Assembly (NCBI RefSeq): GCF_002213425.1
Contig: NZ_NJGV01000020.1
Span: forward strand, 1-64,000
Direction of reading: 5' to 3'
Source: Herbaspirillum aquaticum
GTDB lineage: Bacteria; Pseudomonadota; Gammaproteobacteria; Burkholderiales; Burkholderiaceae_D
DNA length: 64,000 nt
This document shows, one piece after another, positions 1 to 9,896 of this stretch. The position numbers and the translations under genes were made by a program. Numbering within the stretch: position 1 is the stretch's first letter; every line of letters starts with the position of its first letter. The notes under the pieces were generated by a model, which was not told the origin of the DNA, did no database searches, and saw only the letters and a list, made by a program, of their open reading frames with translations.

Positions 1-90
1 GCAGGATCAGGGCAGCGCTGTTCTGCTGCAAGTGAAGTCATGGATGCAGCTTAAATTCTGGCAAACGCTGTCTTGACGGATGGGTCCACT
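1..90. other. Foreign sequence abutting a broken cheA
   Basis: These bases follow directly on the interrupted cheA reading frame and encode nothing that resembles the rest of a CheA. The junction lies at about 90-93, where the frame meets a stop. An insertion-sequence end is a reasonable explanation, but only 90 bases are visible and no transposase can be seen, so the origin stays open. Confidence 0.35.
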
Positions 91-270
91 TTAGCTGTCG
101 AAGGCGAACAGGCCCGCTGAACCCTTGATGGTGTGGGCGGCGCGGAAAATGGCGTTGATGCTGTCGCGCGAAGGACCTTCCATCTCGATCTGCAGCAAGG
201 CCGCTTCCATGGCCACCAGCAGCTCGCGGGCTTCCTGCACGACGGCGTCGCGGGCGGAGTCCTTTTTCAT
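91..270 (-). pseudogene. cheA: CheA histidine kinase, truncated to part of the HPt domain
   Basis: A 59-residue frame starts at an ATG that overlaps the stop of the STAS gene by four bases (ATGA), the usual sign of translational coupling. Its end carries the CheA HPt phosphorylation motif FRAAHTIKGSAG, with the phospho-accepting histidine at residue 46. The protein then stops at residue 59, inside the HPt domain. A normal CheA runs on for several hundred residues with dimerisation, ATPase and CheW-like domains, so this copy cannot be a kinase. The downstream bases are unrelated. Either an insertion has cut the gene or the assembly is joined wrongly here. Confidence 0.7.
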
Positions 271-581
271 GCGGGCTCCACGGCGGGGCTGAATCGCTCA
301 TGCAATTGCAGCAGGTCCAACACGGCCAGTACGGCCGGGCTGCAGGCGCCGATCTCCAGCCGGCGGCCGGCGTTGACCAGTTCGCGCCGCAACAGCAGCA
401 GCAACTGGATGCCGGCGGTGTCGAGTTCGTCGACCCCGGCCAGGTCCAGCACCACCTCCGTCTGCGGCAAGCTCAGGGCGTGCAGCAATTCCGGCTTGCG
501 CTCGGCCGCCTGGAAAATGGTCAGGCCGCCGCTCACGGTGAGCAGCAGGCTGTCCTCTTGCACGGAATACGTCAGTGGCAT
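267..581 (-). CDS. STAS-domain protein of a chemotaxis operon
   Basis: A 104-residue protein made almost entirely of one STAS (anti-sigma-factor-antagonist-like) domain. The motif DELDTAGIQLL at residues 51-61 sits where STAS proteins carry the phosphorylated Ser or Thr, so Thr55 is the likely site. It lies between a CheY-like gene and cheA, and its stop overlaps the cheA start. In such clusters STAS proteins are thought to take part in phosphorelay or scaffold control, but the partner here cannot be read from sequence. There is no signal peptide or membrane segment, so it should be cytoplasmic. Confidence 0.75.
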   Translation of the reverse strand: MPLTYSVQEDSLLLTVSGGLTIFQAAERKPELLHALSLPQTEVVLDLAGVDELDTAGIQLLLLLRRELVNAGRRLEIGACSPAVLAVLDLLQLHERFSPAVEPA

Positions 582-620
582 CTTTGGGGTCTCGGCATTC
601 TCTTCAACGGTCCCTGTGTC

Positions 621-989
621 TCATGGCTGCACCAGCTTGGCCACGGCATCGAGCAGCACCGGCGGCAGGAAAGGCTTGTGCACCCAGGCGCGGATGCCGG
701 CAGCCTTGCCCTCCTGCTTGCGCGCTTCACTGCTTTCGGTGGTCAGCATGATCACGGGGGTAAATTTGTAGGCCGGCAACTGCTTCATCTCGCGTACGAA
801 GGACAGGCCGTCCAGGTTGGGCATGTTGAGGTCGGAGATGACCAGGTTGAACTTGCGGCCATCGAGTTTCTTCAGGGCTTCGCGGCCGTCGGCAGCCTCT
901 TCGACCTGGTAGCCGGCGCTCTTCAAGGCGGCCGTGATGGTCTGCCGCAGGCTGAAGGAATCGTCGACGATCAATATGCATTTTTCCAT
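621..989 (-). CDS. CheY-like single-domain response regulator
   Basis: A 122-residue receiver domain with no output domain. The acidic pair is Asp9-Asp10 (LIVDDSFS), the phospho-acceptor is Asp53 (ISDLNMP), the conserved Thr is in MLTTES around residues 83-84, and the Lys-Pro pair is Lys105-Pro106 (HKPF). The start at 989 was chosen over a longer frame because it follows a GAGGAACCGAG ribosome site and begins exactly at the receiver fold. The kinase of the same cluster is CheA, which is broken in this window. This regulator may therefore lack its own phosphodonor unless another CheA serves it. Confidence 0.88.
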   Translation of the reverse strand: MEKCILIVDDSFSLRQTITAALKSAGYQVEEAADGREALKKLDGRKFNLVISDLNMPNLDGLSFVREMKQLPAYKFTPVIMLTTESSEARKQEGKAAGIRAWVHKPFLPPVLLDAVAKLVQP

Positions 990-1006
990 CTCGGTTCCTC
1001 GGGGTC

Positions 1007-2119
1007 TCAGAAAAAATCCACCTGCGACGGTGGCGCGGGATGACCCTGCTGGCCTGCGTGCATCTGGCGTTGTTCCTGGGTGGTGTAGGTCTTTTCGAGA
1101 TCGGCCAGCCACTGCTGCGGCGAGGGCAGCGCCTGGGCCTCTGCGGCCGCGCTGCGCAGGCGCAGGATGTCCTGCTGCACGTGGTCGAGGATCTGGCTGA
1201 TGCGGTCCTGGAATTGCAGGTGGACCAGGATGTCGCAGACCTCGCGGTCCACTTCGCGCCCCTCGTCTTCCAGCGCTTCCATGGTCGTGGTGAGCTTCAT
1301 GGCGGAGTGGCGGAAGTCGGCGATGATCTGGTCGATCACGGCGCGCGAATTCTCGGCGATACCTTCGGTACTGGCGGTGGCGTCCCCGGTAGCACCGATG
1401 GCCGCCATGATCTGCTGGCGCGCGCTTTTGGCGCGGGCGGCAATCTGGCGGCTGTTCTCGGCCGAACGCTCGGCCAGTTCCTGCCAGCTCTGTTCGTCGC
1501 TGAGCAGGTCGGTCACGCCGGTCTGGCCCGCCAGTTGCTCGTTCTGTTGCGCCAGGCGGCGAATCTCGTCATTGGCGGCCATGAGGCTGTCGAACTTGGT
1601 CACCAGCACCTGGCGCGAGGCCAGCATGCCTTCCAGTGCCGTCGCAATGGCACCCAATTGTTCGGCAGCGTGCTGTACGGTCTGCAGGATTTCGCCATTC
1701 GTGCCATGCCTGGCCGGGTCCAGTGCGCCGCCCAGGCGCTCGTGGATGCCGACAAAACGGGCGGTCAGGCTGTCGATGGCCGATTGGGTCTGCGCCCGGG
1801 CCAGCTGGACATTGCCCTGCCACACCGGCAGCACTTCGCGCAACAAATCGGCCAGCGGCGCGCTGGCGGCAACCACCGACGCCGGCGCCTGAGCGGCCAG
1901 CACCGGCTCGGCGGAGACCGGCACAGGCATCGGCATCGGTTGCGCCAGCACCGGCTGTGCCGCCACGGCTGGGACAGGCAGGCATGTCAGGTAGAAGGCG
2001 CCGCCGATCAGCAGGCCCACCAGCAGACCCAGCCACCAGTGCTGGGCCAGCATCATGAACAGCAGCAGATTCACCAGGCACAGCACCGGCAAGATATTGC
2101 GAAGCGATTTCACAGCCAC
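1007..2119 (-). CDS. Membrane-anchored chemotaxis-type signalling protein
   Basis: A 370-residue protein starting at GTG after an AGGAAAAC ribosome site. Residues about 7-50 form one long or two short hydrophobic segments. A Pro/Ala-rich linker follows at about 50-95, and then a long alpha-helical, coiled-coil region. Near the C-terminus, around residues 300-325, is the segment HLQFQDRISQIL, which recurs in chemotaxis proteins related to methyl-accepting receptors. It has no periplasmic sensor domain and no canonical receptor tip, so it is not an ordinary MCP. It is the first gene of the operon that leads into the cheY-like, STAS and cheA genes. The exact role is unknown. Confidence 0.65.
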   Translation of the reverse strand: MAVKSLRNILPVLCLVNLLLFMMLAQHWWLGLLVGLLIGGAFYLTCLPVPAVAAQPVLAQPMPMPVPVSAEPVLAAQAPASVVAASAPLADLLREVLPVWQGNVQLARAQTQSAIDSLTARFVGIHERLGGALDPARHGTNGEILQTVQHAAEQLGAIATALEGMLASRQVLVTKFDSLMAANDEIRRLAQQNEQLAGQTGVTDLLSDEQSWQELAERSAENSRQIAARAKSARQQIMAAIGATGDATASTEGIAENSRAVIDQIIADFRHSAMKLTTTMEALEDEGREVDREVCDILVHLQFQDRISQILDHVQQDILRLRSAAAEAQALPSPQQWLADLEKTYTTQEQRQMHAGQQGHPAPPSQVDFF

Positions 2120-2518
2120 GTTTTCCTGTTGGTTGTTTCAGCTCGGATCAAAAACGGCAGGACCAAGGATGACGCACCCTGCCCCATCGATGTTTACGGC
2201 AGGAACTGGCGCTTCTTGGGCAGTTCGGGCGACTTCATGCCGGGCAGGACGAGGCAAAGCCGCTTCAAGCGCCGCTTCTGGCACTAATTCGCCGCCCCGC
2301 CGGTCTACCCTGCGCGCACCAAGCCACAGCCTATTGTGCTGCTTGGCGCTGTCTTGCCTTGCGTGGAATAAGGGCCAAATTCCGCCTGAGTTGTCTGCAC
2401 TACCTGACAATCGGTCAGATATTGACAAAGAATTAACAACAATCGCATCCGGCGACCAGCGTCGCCCGGGGTGAAATCAACTACAATGCCGCACCCGGCG
2501 CGCCGGGGGAAAGAAGCC
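2120..2518. other. Divergent intergenic region without a supported gene
   Basis: Nearly 400 bases separate the minus-strand chemotaxis operon from the plus-strand kinase gene. It should hold both promoters. A perfect TTGACA lies at 2422-2427 and a TACAAT at 2482-2487, but they are too far apart to form one promoter. I see no convincing coding frame or repeat. Confidence 0.4.
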
Positions 2519-3160
2519 ATGGAACTGGAAAGCTACCGCTACATCGCAATCGACGGCCCCATCGGGGCTGGCAAGACTTCGCTGGCCACGCGCCTGTCCA
2601 CGCTGTGGGGCGCGCAGGCCTTGCTGGAACAGCCGGAGGGCAATCCCTTCCTGGCCGAGTTCTACCGGGATGCCGCACGGCATGCCTTCCAGACCCAGGT
2701 ATTTTTCCTCCTGCAGCGCATGGGGCAGTTGCAGGCACCGCTGGATCCGGCGCAGTTGGAGGGGCGCTTCGTGGCCGACTTCATGCTGGAAAAGAACATC
2801 CTGTTCGCCCAGCTGACCCTGGCCGGGGATGAACTGGCGCTCTATGACGCCCTGTATCGCCAGTTGCAGCCACGGGCGCGCGTACCGGACCTGGTGATCC
2901 ACCTGCAGGCGCCCCCGGATGTCTTGCAGACCCGCATCGCCGCACGCGGGATCGCCATGGAGGAAGCCATCTCCCTGGATTACCTGCAACGGCTGTCGGA
3001 GTGCTACAGTCAATTTTTCTATCATTACCAAGACGCGCCGGTACTGACCGTCAACACCGAGCACCTGGATCCGGCCCGCAGCGACGCCGATCTGGCCATC
3101 CTGCTGCAGCACATCCAGGAGATGCACGGGCCGCGCGCCTTTCTCAATCACGGAGGTTGA
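2519..3160 (+). CDS. Deoxynucleoside (deoxyadenosine/deoxycytidine-type) kinase
   Basis: A 213-residue P-loop kinase of the deoxynucleoside kinase family. It transfers the gamma phosphate of ATP to deoxynucleosides for salvage. The Walker A motif GPIGAGKTS lies at residues 13-21. An arginine-rich lid, QTRIAARG, is seen near residue 140. The start at 2519 is preferred over an upstream ATG at 2471 because a GGGGAAAGAAG ribosome site precedes it and the fold begins at once. Only seven bases separate its stop from panB, so the two are probably cotranscribed; this pairing is common in Burkholderiales. Substrate preference cannot be read from sequence. Confidence 0.85.
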   Translation: MELESYRYIAIDGPIGAGKTSLATRLSTLWGAQALLEQPEGNPFLAEFYRDAARHAFQTQVFFLLQRMGQLQAPLDPAQLEGRFVADFMLEKNILFAQLTLAGDELALYDALYRQLQPRARVPDLVIHLQAPPDVLQTRIAARGIAMEEAISLDYLQRLSECYSQFFYHYQDAPVLTVNTEHLDPARSDADLAILLQHIQEMHGPRAFLNHGG

Positions 3161-3167
3161 ATCTTTC

Positions 3168-3995
3168 ATGGCAGGCTATCTTCAGGAATCGGGCGCGGCA
3201 CGCGCCAAGCCGGTGACCACCCACACCCTGCAGGCGATGCGCGCCAAGGGCGACAAGATCAGCATGCTGACCTGTTATGACGCCAGCTTCGCCACGCTCA
3301 TGGAGCGCGCCGGGCTGGAAACGGTGTTGATCGGCGACTCCCTGGGCATGGTCTGCCAGGGCCATGATTCGACCCTGCCGGTGACGATCCAGGATGTGGC
3401 CTATCACACGGCGGCAGTCGCTCGCGGCACCCGCACCATGCTCATCATCGCCGACCTGCCCTTCGGCACCTACCCGACCCGCGAGGAAGCCTTCCGCAAC
3501 GCCGCGCTGCTCATGCAGGCGGGCGCGCAGATGGTCAAGCTCGAAGGCGGCGTGTGGCTGGCCGATACCATCAAGTTCCTCACCGAGCGCGGCATTCCCG
3601 TGTGCGCGCACATTGGCCTCACGCCGCAGTCGGTGCACCAGCTGGGCGGCTTCAAGGTGCAGGGCAAGACCAGCGATGGCGCCACGCAACTGCATTCGGA
3701 TGCGCTGGCGGTGCAGCAGGCGGGCGCTTCGCTGGTGGTCATCGAAGCGGTACCGGCCACGCTGGGCAAGGAAGTGACCGACCGCCTGGCCATCCCCACC
3801 ATCGGCATTGGTGCCGGCCCTGATTGCTCGGGCCAGGTGCTGGTGATGCATGACATGCTGGGCGTGTTCCCGGGCCACAAGAGCCGCTTCGTGCGCAACT
3901 TCATGGACGGGGCCAACGGCATCGAGGAGGCAATGCGGCACTATGTGGCGGCCGTCAAGGACGGCAGCTTCCCGGCGCAGGAGCATTGCTTCTGA
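3168..3995 (+). CDS. panB: 3-methyl-2-oxobutanoate hydroxymethyltransferase
   Basis: A 275-residue protein of the usual PanB length. It adds a hydroxymethyl group from 5,10-methylene-tetrahydrofolate to alpha-ketoisovalerate, giving ketopantoate for pantothenate and CoA synthesis. The magnesium-binding IGDSLGMV segment lies near residue 50, followed by the expected TIM-barrel blocks [14 protein letters not shown] and [15 protein letters not shown]. It lies seven bases after the kinase gene and ends before a strong bidirectional terminator. No panC is adjacent on the right, where the convergent dnaJ begins. Confidence 0.96.
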   Translation: MAGYLQESGAARAKPVTTHTLQAMRAKGDKISMLTCYDASFATLMERAGLETVLIGDSLGMVCQGHDSTLPVTIQDVAYHTAAVARGTRTMLIIADLPFGTYPTREEAFRNAALLMQAGAQMVKLEGGVWLADTIKFLTERGIPVCAHIGLTPQSVHQLGGFKVQGKTSDGATQLHSDALAVQQAGASLVVIEAVPATLGKEVTDRLAIPTIGIGAGPDCSGQVLVMHDMLGVFPGHKSRFVRNFMDGANGIEEAMRHYVAAVKDGSFPAQEHCF

Positions 3996-4021
3996 TGGCT
4001 TGATGAAGCCTGTGGACAAGC

Positions 4022-4049
4022 AAAAGGCCAGCGATGTCGCTGGCCTTTT
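4022..4049. terminator. Bidirectional intrinsic terminator between panB and dnaJ
   Basis: The stem AAAAGGCCAGCGA pairs with TCGCTGGCCTTTT across a two-base centre. Because it has A-runs on the left and T-runs on the right, it can stop transcripts from panB and from the convergent dnaJ. Confidence 0.88.
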
Positions 4050-4093
4050 GCTTTGCGGCTGGTCGCGCAAGATGCTGCTGTCGCAGCGGCGGC

Positions 4094-5221
4094 TTACTCG
4101 AAGAATTCCTTGACCTTGTCCTTCCAGGTCTTGGTCTGCGGGCTGTGTTTGGCGCCGCCTTCGGTGGTGAGCTGCTCGAACTCGCGCAGCAGTTCCTTCT
4201 GGCGATCGGTCAGCTTGACCGGGGTTTCCACCACGACGTGGCAGAACAGGTCACCCGCGTAACCGGAACGCACACCCTTGATGCCCTTGCCACGCAGGCG
4301 GAAGGTCTTGCCGCTCTGGGTGCCCTCGGGAATGGAGAAGGACGCCTTGCCATTCAAGGTCGGGGCTTCGATCTCGCCACCCAGTGCCGCCTTGGCGAAG
4401 GAGATCGGCATTTCGCAATGCAGGTCGTCGCCATCGCGCTGGAACACGTCGTGCGGCTTGATGTGGATTTCCACATACAGGTCGCCTGGAGGGCCGCCGT
4501 TGACGCCCGGTTCACCGTTGCCGGAGGAGCGGATACGCATGCCGTCGTCGATGCCTTCGGGGATCTTCACTTCCAGCGTCTTGTTGCGCTTGATGCGGCC
4601 GGCGCCGGCGCAGGTGGTGCAGGGTTCCGGAATGATCTTGCCGCTGCCGTGGCACTTGGGGCAGGTCTGCTGGATGCTGAAGAAGCCCTGCTGCATGCGC
4701 ACCTGGCCGTGACCGCCGCAGGTGGTGCAAGTGACCGGCGAGGTGCCGGGCTTGGCGCCGCTGCCGTGGCAGGTATCGCACTGGTCCCAGGAGGGCACGC
4801 GGATGGTGGTGTCGAAACCGTGGGCAGCCTGCTCCAGCGTGATTTCCAGGTTGTAGCGCAGGTCGGCGCCGCGATAGACCTGCGGACCGGAATTGCGGCC
4901 ACGACCACCGCCGCCGCCGAAGATGTCACCGAAGATGTCGCCGAAGGCATCGGCAAAGCCGCCCGCGCCGGCACCGCCGCCGCCACCCATGTTGGGATCG
5001 ACGCCGGCATGGCCGTAGCGGTCGTAGGCCTCGCGCTTCTGCGGGTCCGACAGCATCTCGTAGGCTTCCTTGACCTCCTTGAACTTGTCTTCCGCACCCT
5101 TGCTGTCCGGGTTACGGTCAGGATGGTACTTCATCGCCAGCTTGCGATAAGCCTTCTTGATTTCGTCGTCGCTGGCGTTCTTCGCCAGTCCGAGCACTTC
5201 GTAAAAATCGCGTTTTGCCAT
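4094..5221 (-). CDS. dnaJ: Chaperone protein DnaJ
   Basis: A 375-residue class I Hsp40. The J domain has the HPD motif at residues 33-35, which stimulates DnaK ATPase. A Gly/Phe-rich linker follows at about 75-110. The zinc domain has four CxxCxGxG repeats ([32 protein letters not shown]), and two substrate-binding beta domains end the protein. It delivers unfolded clients to DnaK in the cytoplasm. It lies 252 bases downstream of dnaK in the same direction, behind a hairpin that may lower its expression relative to dnaK. Confidence 0.98.
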   Translation of the reverse strand: MAKRDFYEVLGLAKNASDDEIKKAYRKLAMKYHPDRNPDSKGAEDKFKEVKEAYEMLSDPQKREAYDRYGHAGVDPNMGGGGGAGAGGFADAFGDIFGDIFGGGGGRGRNSGPQVYRGADLRYNLEITLEQAAHGFDTTIRVPSWDQCDTCHGSGAKPGTSPVTCTTCGGHGQVRMQQGFFSIQQTCPKCHGSGKIIPEPCTTCAGAGRIKRNKTLEVKIPEGIDDGMRIRSSGNGEPGVNGGPPGDLYVEIHIKPHDVFQRDGDDLHCEMPISFAKAALGGEIEAPTLNGKASFSIPEGTQSGKTFRLRGKGIKGVRSGYAGDLFCHVVVETPVKLTDRQKELLREFEQLTTEGGAKHSPQTKTWKDKVKEFFE

Positions 5222-5394
5222 GTTGTATAACCCACCTTGTTATTGTGTTCCGTCGCTGCTGCGATGGCCTGCATCTGCGGCCGCGCAAGCACGACCGGAA
5301 ACCAACAATGTGAAAAAGCCGAGTTCAGCTTTTGACTGCGGACTCGGCGTACCGGCCTGGCCGAAAAAACAACCCGGCCGGGTGGATGCTTCTC

Positions 5395-5433
5395 AAAAAT
5401 CCGCCCGGGCTGCGGAAAAACCGCACCCGGGCG
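5395..5433 (-). terminator. Hairpin with U-tract between dnaK and dnaJ
   Basis: On the minus strand, CGCCCGGGTGCGG pairs with CCGCAGCCCGGGCG (one bulge) around a five-base loop and is followed by GATTTTTG. This fits a partial intrinsic terminator or processing site. As no separate dnaJ promoter is obvious, it probably acts as an attenuator that sets the DnaK to DnaJ ratio. Confidence 0.65.
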
Positions 5434-5473
5434 CGAGCGCTGACCTCAGGTAAATCGAGGCATCAGTCCCGGA

Positions 5474-7414
<1,941 letters not shown>

Positions 7415-7474
7415 GATTTTTCCTTCGTTCTTTCAGCCCTGGATGTCGGGCTACAGGTGTTTTGAATGGTTTGA

Positions 7475-7502
7475 ATATGTGGAGGAAAGATGGACTTTCA
7501 AG
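7475..7502 (-). promoter_or_regulatory. RpoH (sigma-32) type promoter of dnaK
   Basis: On the minus strand the -35 element CTTGAAA (7496-7502) is followed by a 13-base spacer and the -10 element CCACATAT (7475-7482), against the consensus CCCCATnT. Spacing and sequence fit heat-shock promoters. It lies about 60 bases before the dnaK start. Confidence 0.72.
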
Positions 7503-7569
7503 CGCCGAAACCACCGGAACAAGCAAAAATGATGCCTTTTGCCTCTTTCCCCTTCCGGCGCCGGTCCGC

Positions 7570-8142
7570 TTACTTTCCCTGGGCCACCGTCACCAGCGCA
7601 GGACGCAGCAGACGGTCGGAAATCATATAGCCTTTTTGCAGCACGGCAACGACCGTGTTGGCTTCCTGCTCGGCCGGCACGGCCGAGACGGCCTGGTGCT
7701 TCATCGGGTCGAGCTTCTCGCCGGCTTGCGGGCTGACTTCCTGCAGCTTGTTCTTCTCGAAGGCCGAGGAGAGTTGCTTCAAGGTCATGTCCACGCCTTC
7801 CTTGAGCGATTCCAGCGAGGCGTTTTCGATCTTCAGGGCCATTTCCAGGCTGTCCTTGACCGCCAGCAGCGACTCGGCGAAGCCCTCGATGGCGAACTTG
7901 TGGGCCTTGGCGATGTCTTCCTGAGCACGGCGGCGGATGTTCTCGCCTTCGGCACGGGCACGCAGGAAAGCGTCCTGCATCTCGGCAGCACGGGCTTCGG
8001 CTGCGGCCAGCTTGTCTTCCAGCGTGGGCTCGGCAGCGGCAGCCGCAGCGGCCTGCTCGGCGGCAGTGGCAGCAGCAGCGGCGTCAGCAGCCTGGTTGTC
8101 TTGCTGGACGGATGGGTTTTCCTGTTTTTCCATGTCTTGCAT
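7570..8142 (-). CDS. grpE: Nucleotide exchange factor GrpE
   Basis: A 190-residue GrpE. The N-terminal third is Ala/Gln-rich and low in complexity. A long coiled-coil helix follows ([15 protein letters not shown]), then the conserved core [14 protein letters not shown] and the C-terminal beta domain ending [18 protein letters not shown]. It forms a dimer that releases ADP from DnaK. Two starts are possible: ATG at 8142, used here, and ATG at 8133; a GGAGG site precedes both. It is the first gene of the grpE-dnaK-dnaJ operon. Confidence 0.97.
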   Translation of the reverse strand: MQDMEKQENPSVQQDNQAADAAAAATAAEQAAAAAAAEPTLEDKLAAAEARAAEMQDAFLRARAEGENIRRRAQEDIAKAHKFAIEGFAESLLAVKDSLEMALKIENASLESLKEGVDMTLKQLSSAFEKNKLQEVSPQAGEKLDPMKHQAVSAVPAEQEANTVVAVLQKGYMISDRLLRPALVTVAQGK

Positions 8143-8225
8143 TCCTGAATTACCTCCAACAAATCAATGATTTACGTGCGTGCGGCAGCCTGATGTGAAG
8201 CGCCGTCCGCCAAGGGATGCGGCAC

Positions 8226-8253
8226 AAGTAGGGCATGTCCCTGCTTTTTCAAG
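8226..8253 (-). promoter_or_regulatory. RpoH (sigma-32) type promoter of grpE
   Basis: On the minus strand CTTGAAA (8247-8253) is followed by 13 bases and CCCTACTT (8226-8233), close to the heat-shock consensus. The spacer is the same length as in the dnaK promoter. A second CTTGAAA lies further upstream near 8300 but has no good -10 partner. Confidence 0.68.
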
Positions 8254-8462
8254 GGCTTTTTGGCACTTTCCGGCGACTTTTTGCCTATTTCTGCGATTTC
8301 AAGAAGAAAAATGTTACGCGCGCTTACAGAAATTACGGGGTCTGACTTCAAGTTAATTCGAGCCCGACCTAAACTGAATTCGAGTTCTCGCCCTTTGGGG
8401 CAGGCTCGTTTGACGGCATTCCCACTTCCCCTCATCGCTTGTCGCGCCAACAAGGTGTCATC

Positions 8463-8567
8463 ATGAAACTGCCACTGATTGCGGCCATTATCTTCGTTGC
8501 CCTGTACAGCCTGCTGGCGACCGCCTGGATCAGCTATACGCATCTGGTGAGCGAATACACGCTCTGA
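8463..8567 (+). CDS. Small single-pass membrane peptide, 34 residues
   Basis: An ATG preceded by AAGGTGTC opens a 34-codon frame ending at TGA. The peptide starts MKLPLIAAIIFVALYSLLAT and continues through WISYTHL to a short polar tail. It is one transmembrane helix of about 20 residues with a short positively charged N-terminus. It reads away from the grpE promoter and overlaps nothing else. Such peptides often bind membrane complexes or mark stress responses, but no family is recognised. Codon use matches neighbouring genes, which favours a real gene. Confidence 0.5.
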   Translation: MKLPLIAAIIFVALYSLLATAWISYTHLVSEYTL

Positions 8568-8742
8568 GCGACGCTACCCCCCGGTTTTTTCTTGTATGAA
8601 CAATCTGGTCGCCCTGCACCAGGCAAGATCGTTGCCGGACAGACAACATCGGCGACAGTAAAGGCGTTCAGCCTGCCATTTTAGCAGGCTGACGTCGGTT
8701 GGCCGCCCGAGGTCGGCGGCCGATATGAAGCTTCCTGAAAAA

Positions 8743-9852
8743 TCAGCGATCCGCGCCCAGTGCCTTCGCCCGCTCTGCGGCGATCGCCTGCTGGCGCGCC
8801 ATCTCTTCACGGGCGGCCGCATTGCTCATGGTCGGCCAGCCGGCCAAGTGCTGCTCGACGATCTCCACCATGCCGTTGATCCAGGCCGGTGATTCATTCA
8901 GGCAAGGGATGAAGTGAAACTCCTTGCCGCCCGCATGCAGGAAGTCTTCCTTCACTTCCATGGCGATTTCTTCCAGGGTTTCCAGGCAGTCGCTGGTGAA
9001 GCCGGGGCACATCACGTCGATGCGGCGCACGCCCTGCCGGCCCAGTTCCTGGGCGGTGGGCGCGGTATAGGGCTGCAGCCATTCGGCCTTGCCGAAGCGC
9101 GACTGGAAGGTGACCTGGTACTGCTCATCGGTCAGCCCCAGCGATTTCGCCAGCAGGCGCGCCGTCTTGTAGCACTCGCAATGGTAAGGATCGCCCAGCA
9201 TCAGCGTGCGCTTGGGCACGCCGTGGAAGCTCATCAGCAACTTGTCCGGCCGGCCGTGCAGGTCCCAATGGTCCAGCACCGACTGGCGCAGCGCCTGGAT
9301 GTAGGCATCCTGGTCGTGATAGTTGCGGATCAGGCGCAGCTCGGGGATGTTGCGCACCTGCCGGTAATGATCGAAGACGGCATCGAAGATGGAAGCGGTG
9401 GTCGTACCCGAATACTGCGGATAGGCCGGCAACACCAGGATGCGCGTGCAGCCCTGTTGCTTCAGCTGAACCAGCACTTCGGGCAGCGAAGGCGTGCCGT
9501 AACGCATGGCATACACCACCTGCAATTGATGATGACCGCGCCCGGCCAGCTGCACCGCCAGCGCGGCAGCCTGGCGCTGGGTGTGCACGCGCAGTGGCGA
9601 GCCTTCCTCGGTCCAGATGCTGGCGTATTTCTCGGCCGACTTGGAGGAACGGAAAGGCAGGATGATGCCGTTGAGAATGAACCACCACACCGCGCGCGGG
9701 ATTTCCACCACGCGCGGATCCGACAGGAATTGCTTGAGGTAGCGCCGCAGCGCGCCCGCGTTGGGCGCATCGGGCGTGCCAAGATTGACCAGCACCACGG
9801 CGGTGGAGGCCGGGCTGCCATGGGTGTAGGGAGGTTCTTTGCGGAAGGGCAT
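8743..9852 (-). CDS. hemH: Ferrochelatase
   Basis: A 369-residue HemH, the last enzyme of protoheme synthesis. It inserts ferrous iron into protoporphyrin IX. The motif [12 protein letters not shown] holds the metal-binding histidine, and [12 protein letters not shown] holds the conserved glutamates of the active site. The N-terminal [11 protein letters not shown] is the usual start of the fold. It ends with a charged tail after the domain and has no membrane anchor. It lies 44 bases downstream of recN on the same strand and may share its transcript. A HemJ-like protein, which would make its substrate, lies at 30306. Confidence 0.96.
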   Translation of the reverse strand: MPFRKEPPYTHGSPASTAVVLVNLGTPDAPNAGALRRYLKQFLSDPRVVEIPRAVWWFILNGIILPFRSSKSAEKYASIWTEEGSPLRVHTQRQAAALAVQLAGRGHHQLQVVYAMRYGTPSLPEVLVQLKQQGCTRILVLPAYPQYSGTTTASIFDAVFDHYRQVRNIPELRLIRNYHDQDAYIQALRQSVLDHWDLHGRPDKLLMSFHGVPKRTLMLGDPYHCECYKTARLLAKSLGLTDEQYQVTFQSRFGKAEWLQPYTAPTAQELGRQGVRRIDVMCPGFTSDCLETLEEIAMEVKEDFLHAGGKEFHFIPCLNESPAWINGMVEIVEQHLAGWPTMSNAAAREEMARQQAIAAERAKALGADR

Positions 9853-9896
9853 GGTCGTTGCGCTTGGGTTTCTTGATGTTCTTGGTGTGAAGGCGG

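Noticed and set aside
7415-8462. CIRCE operator for HrcA near grpE or dnaK
   Set aside because: No TTAGCACTC-N9-GAGTGCTAA repeat was found; the promoters look RpoH-dependent instead.
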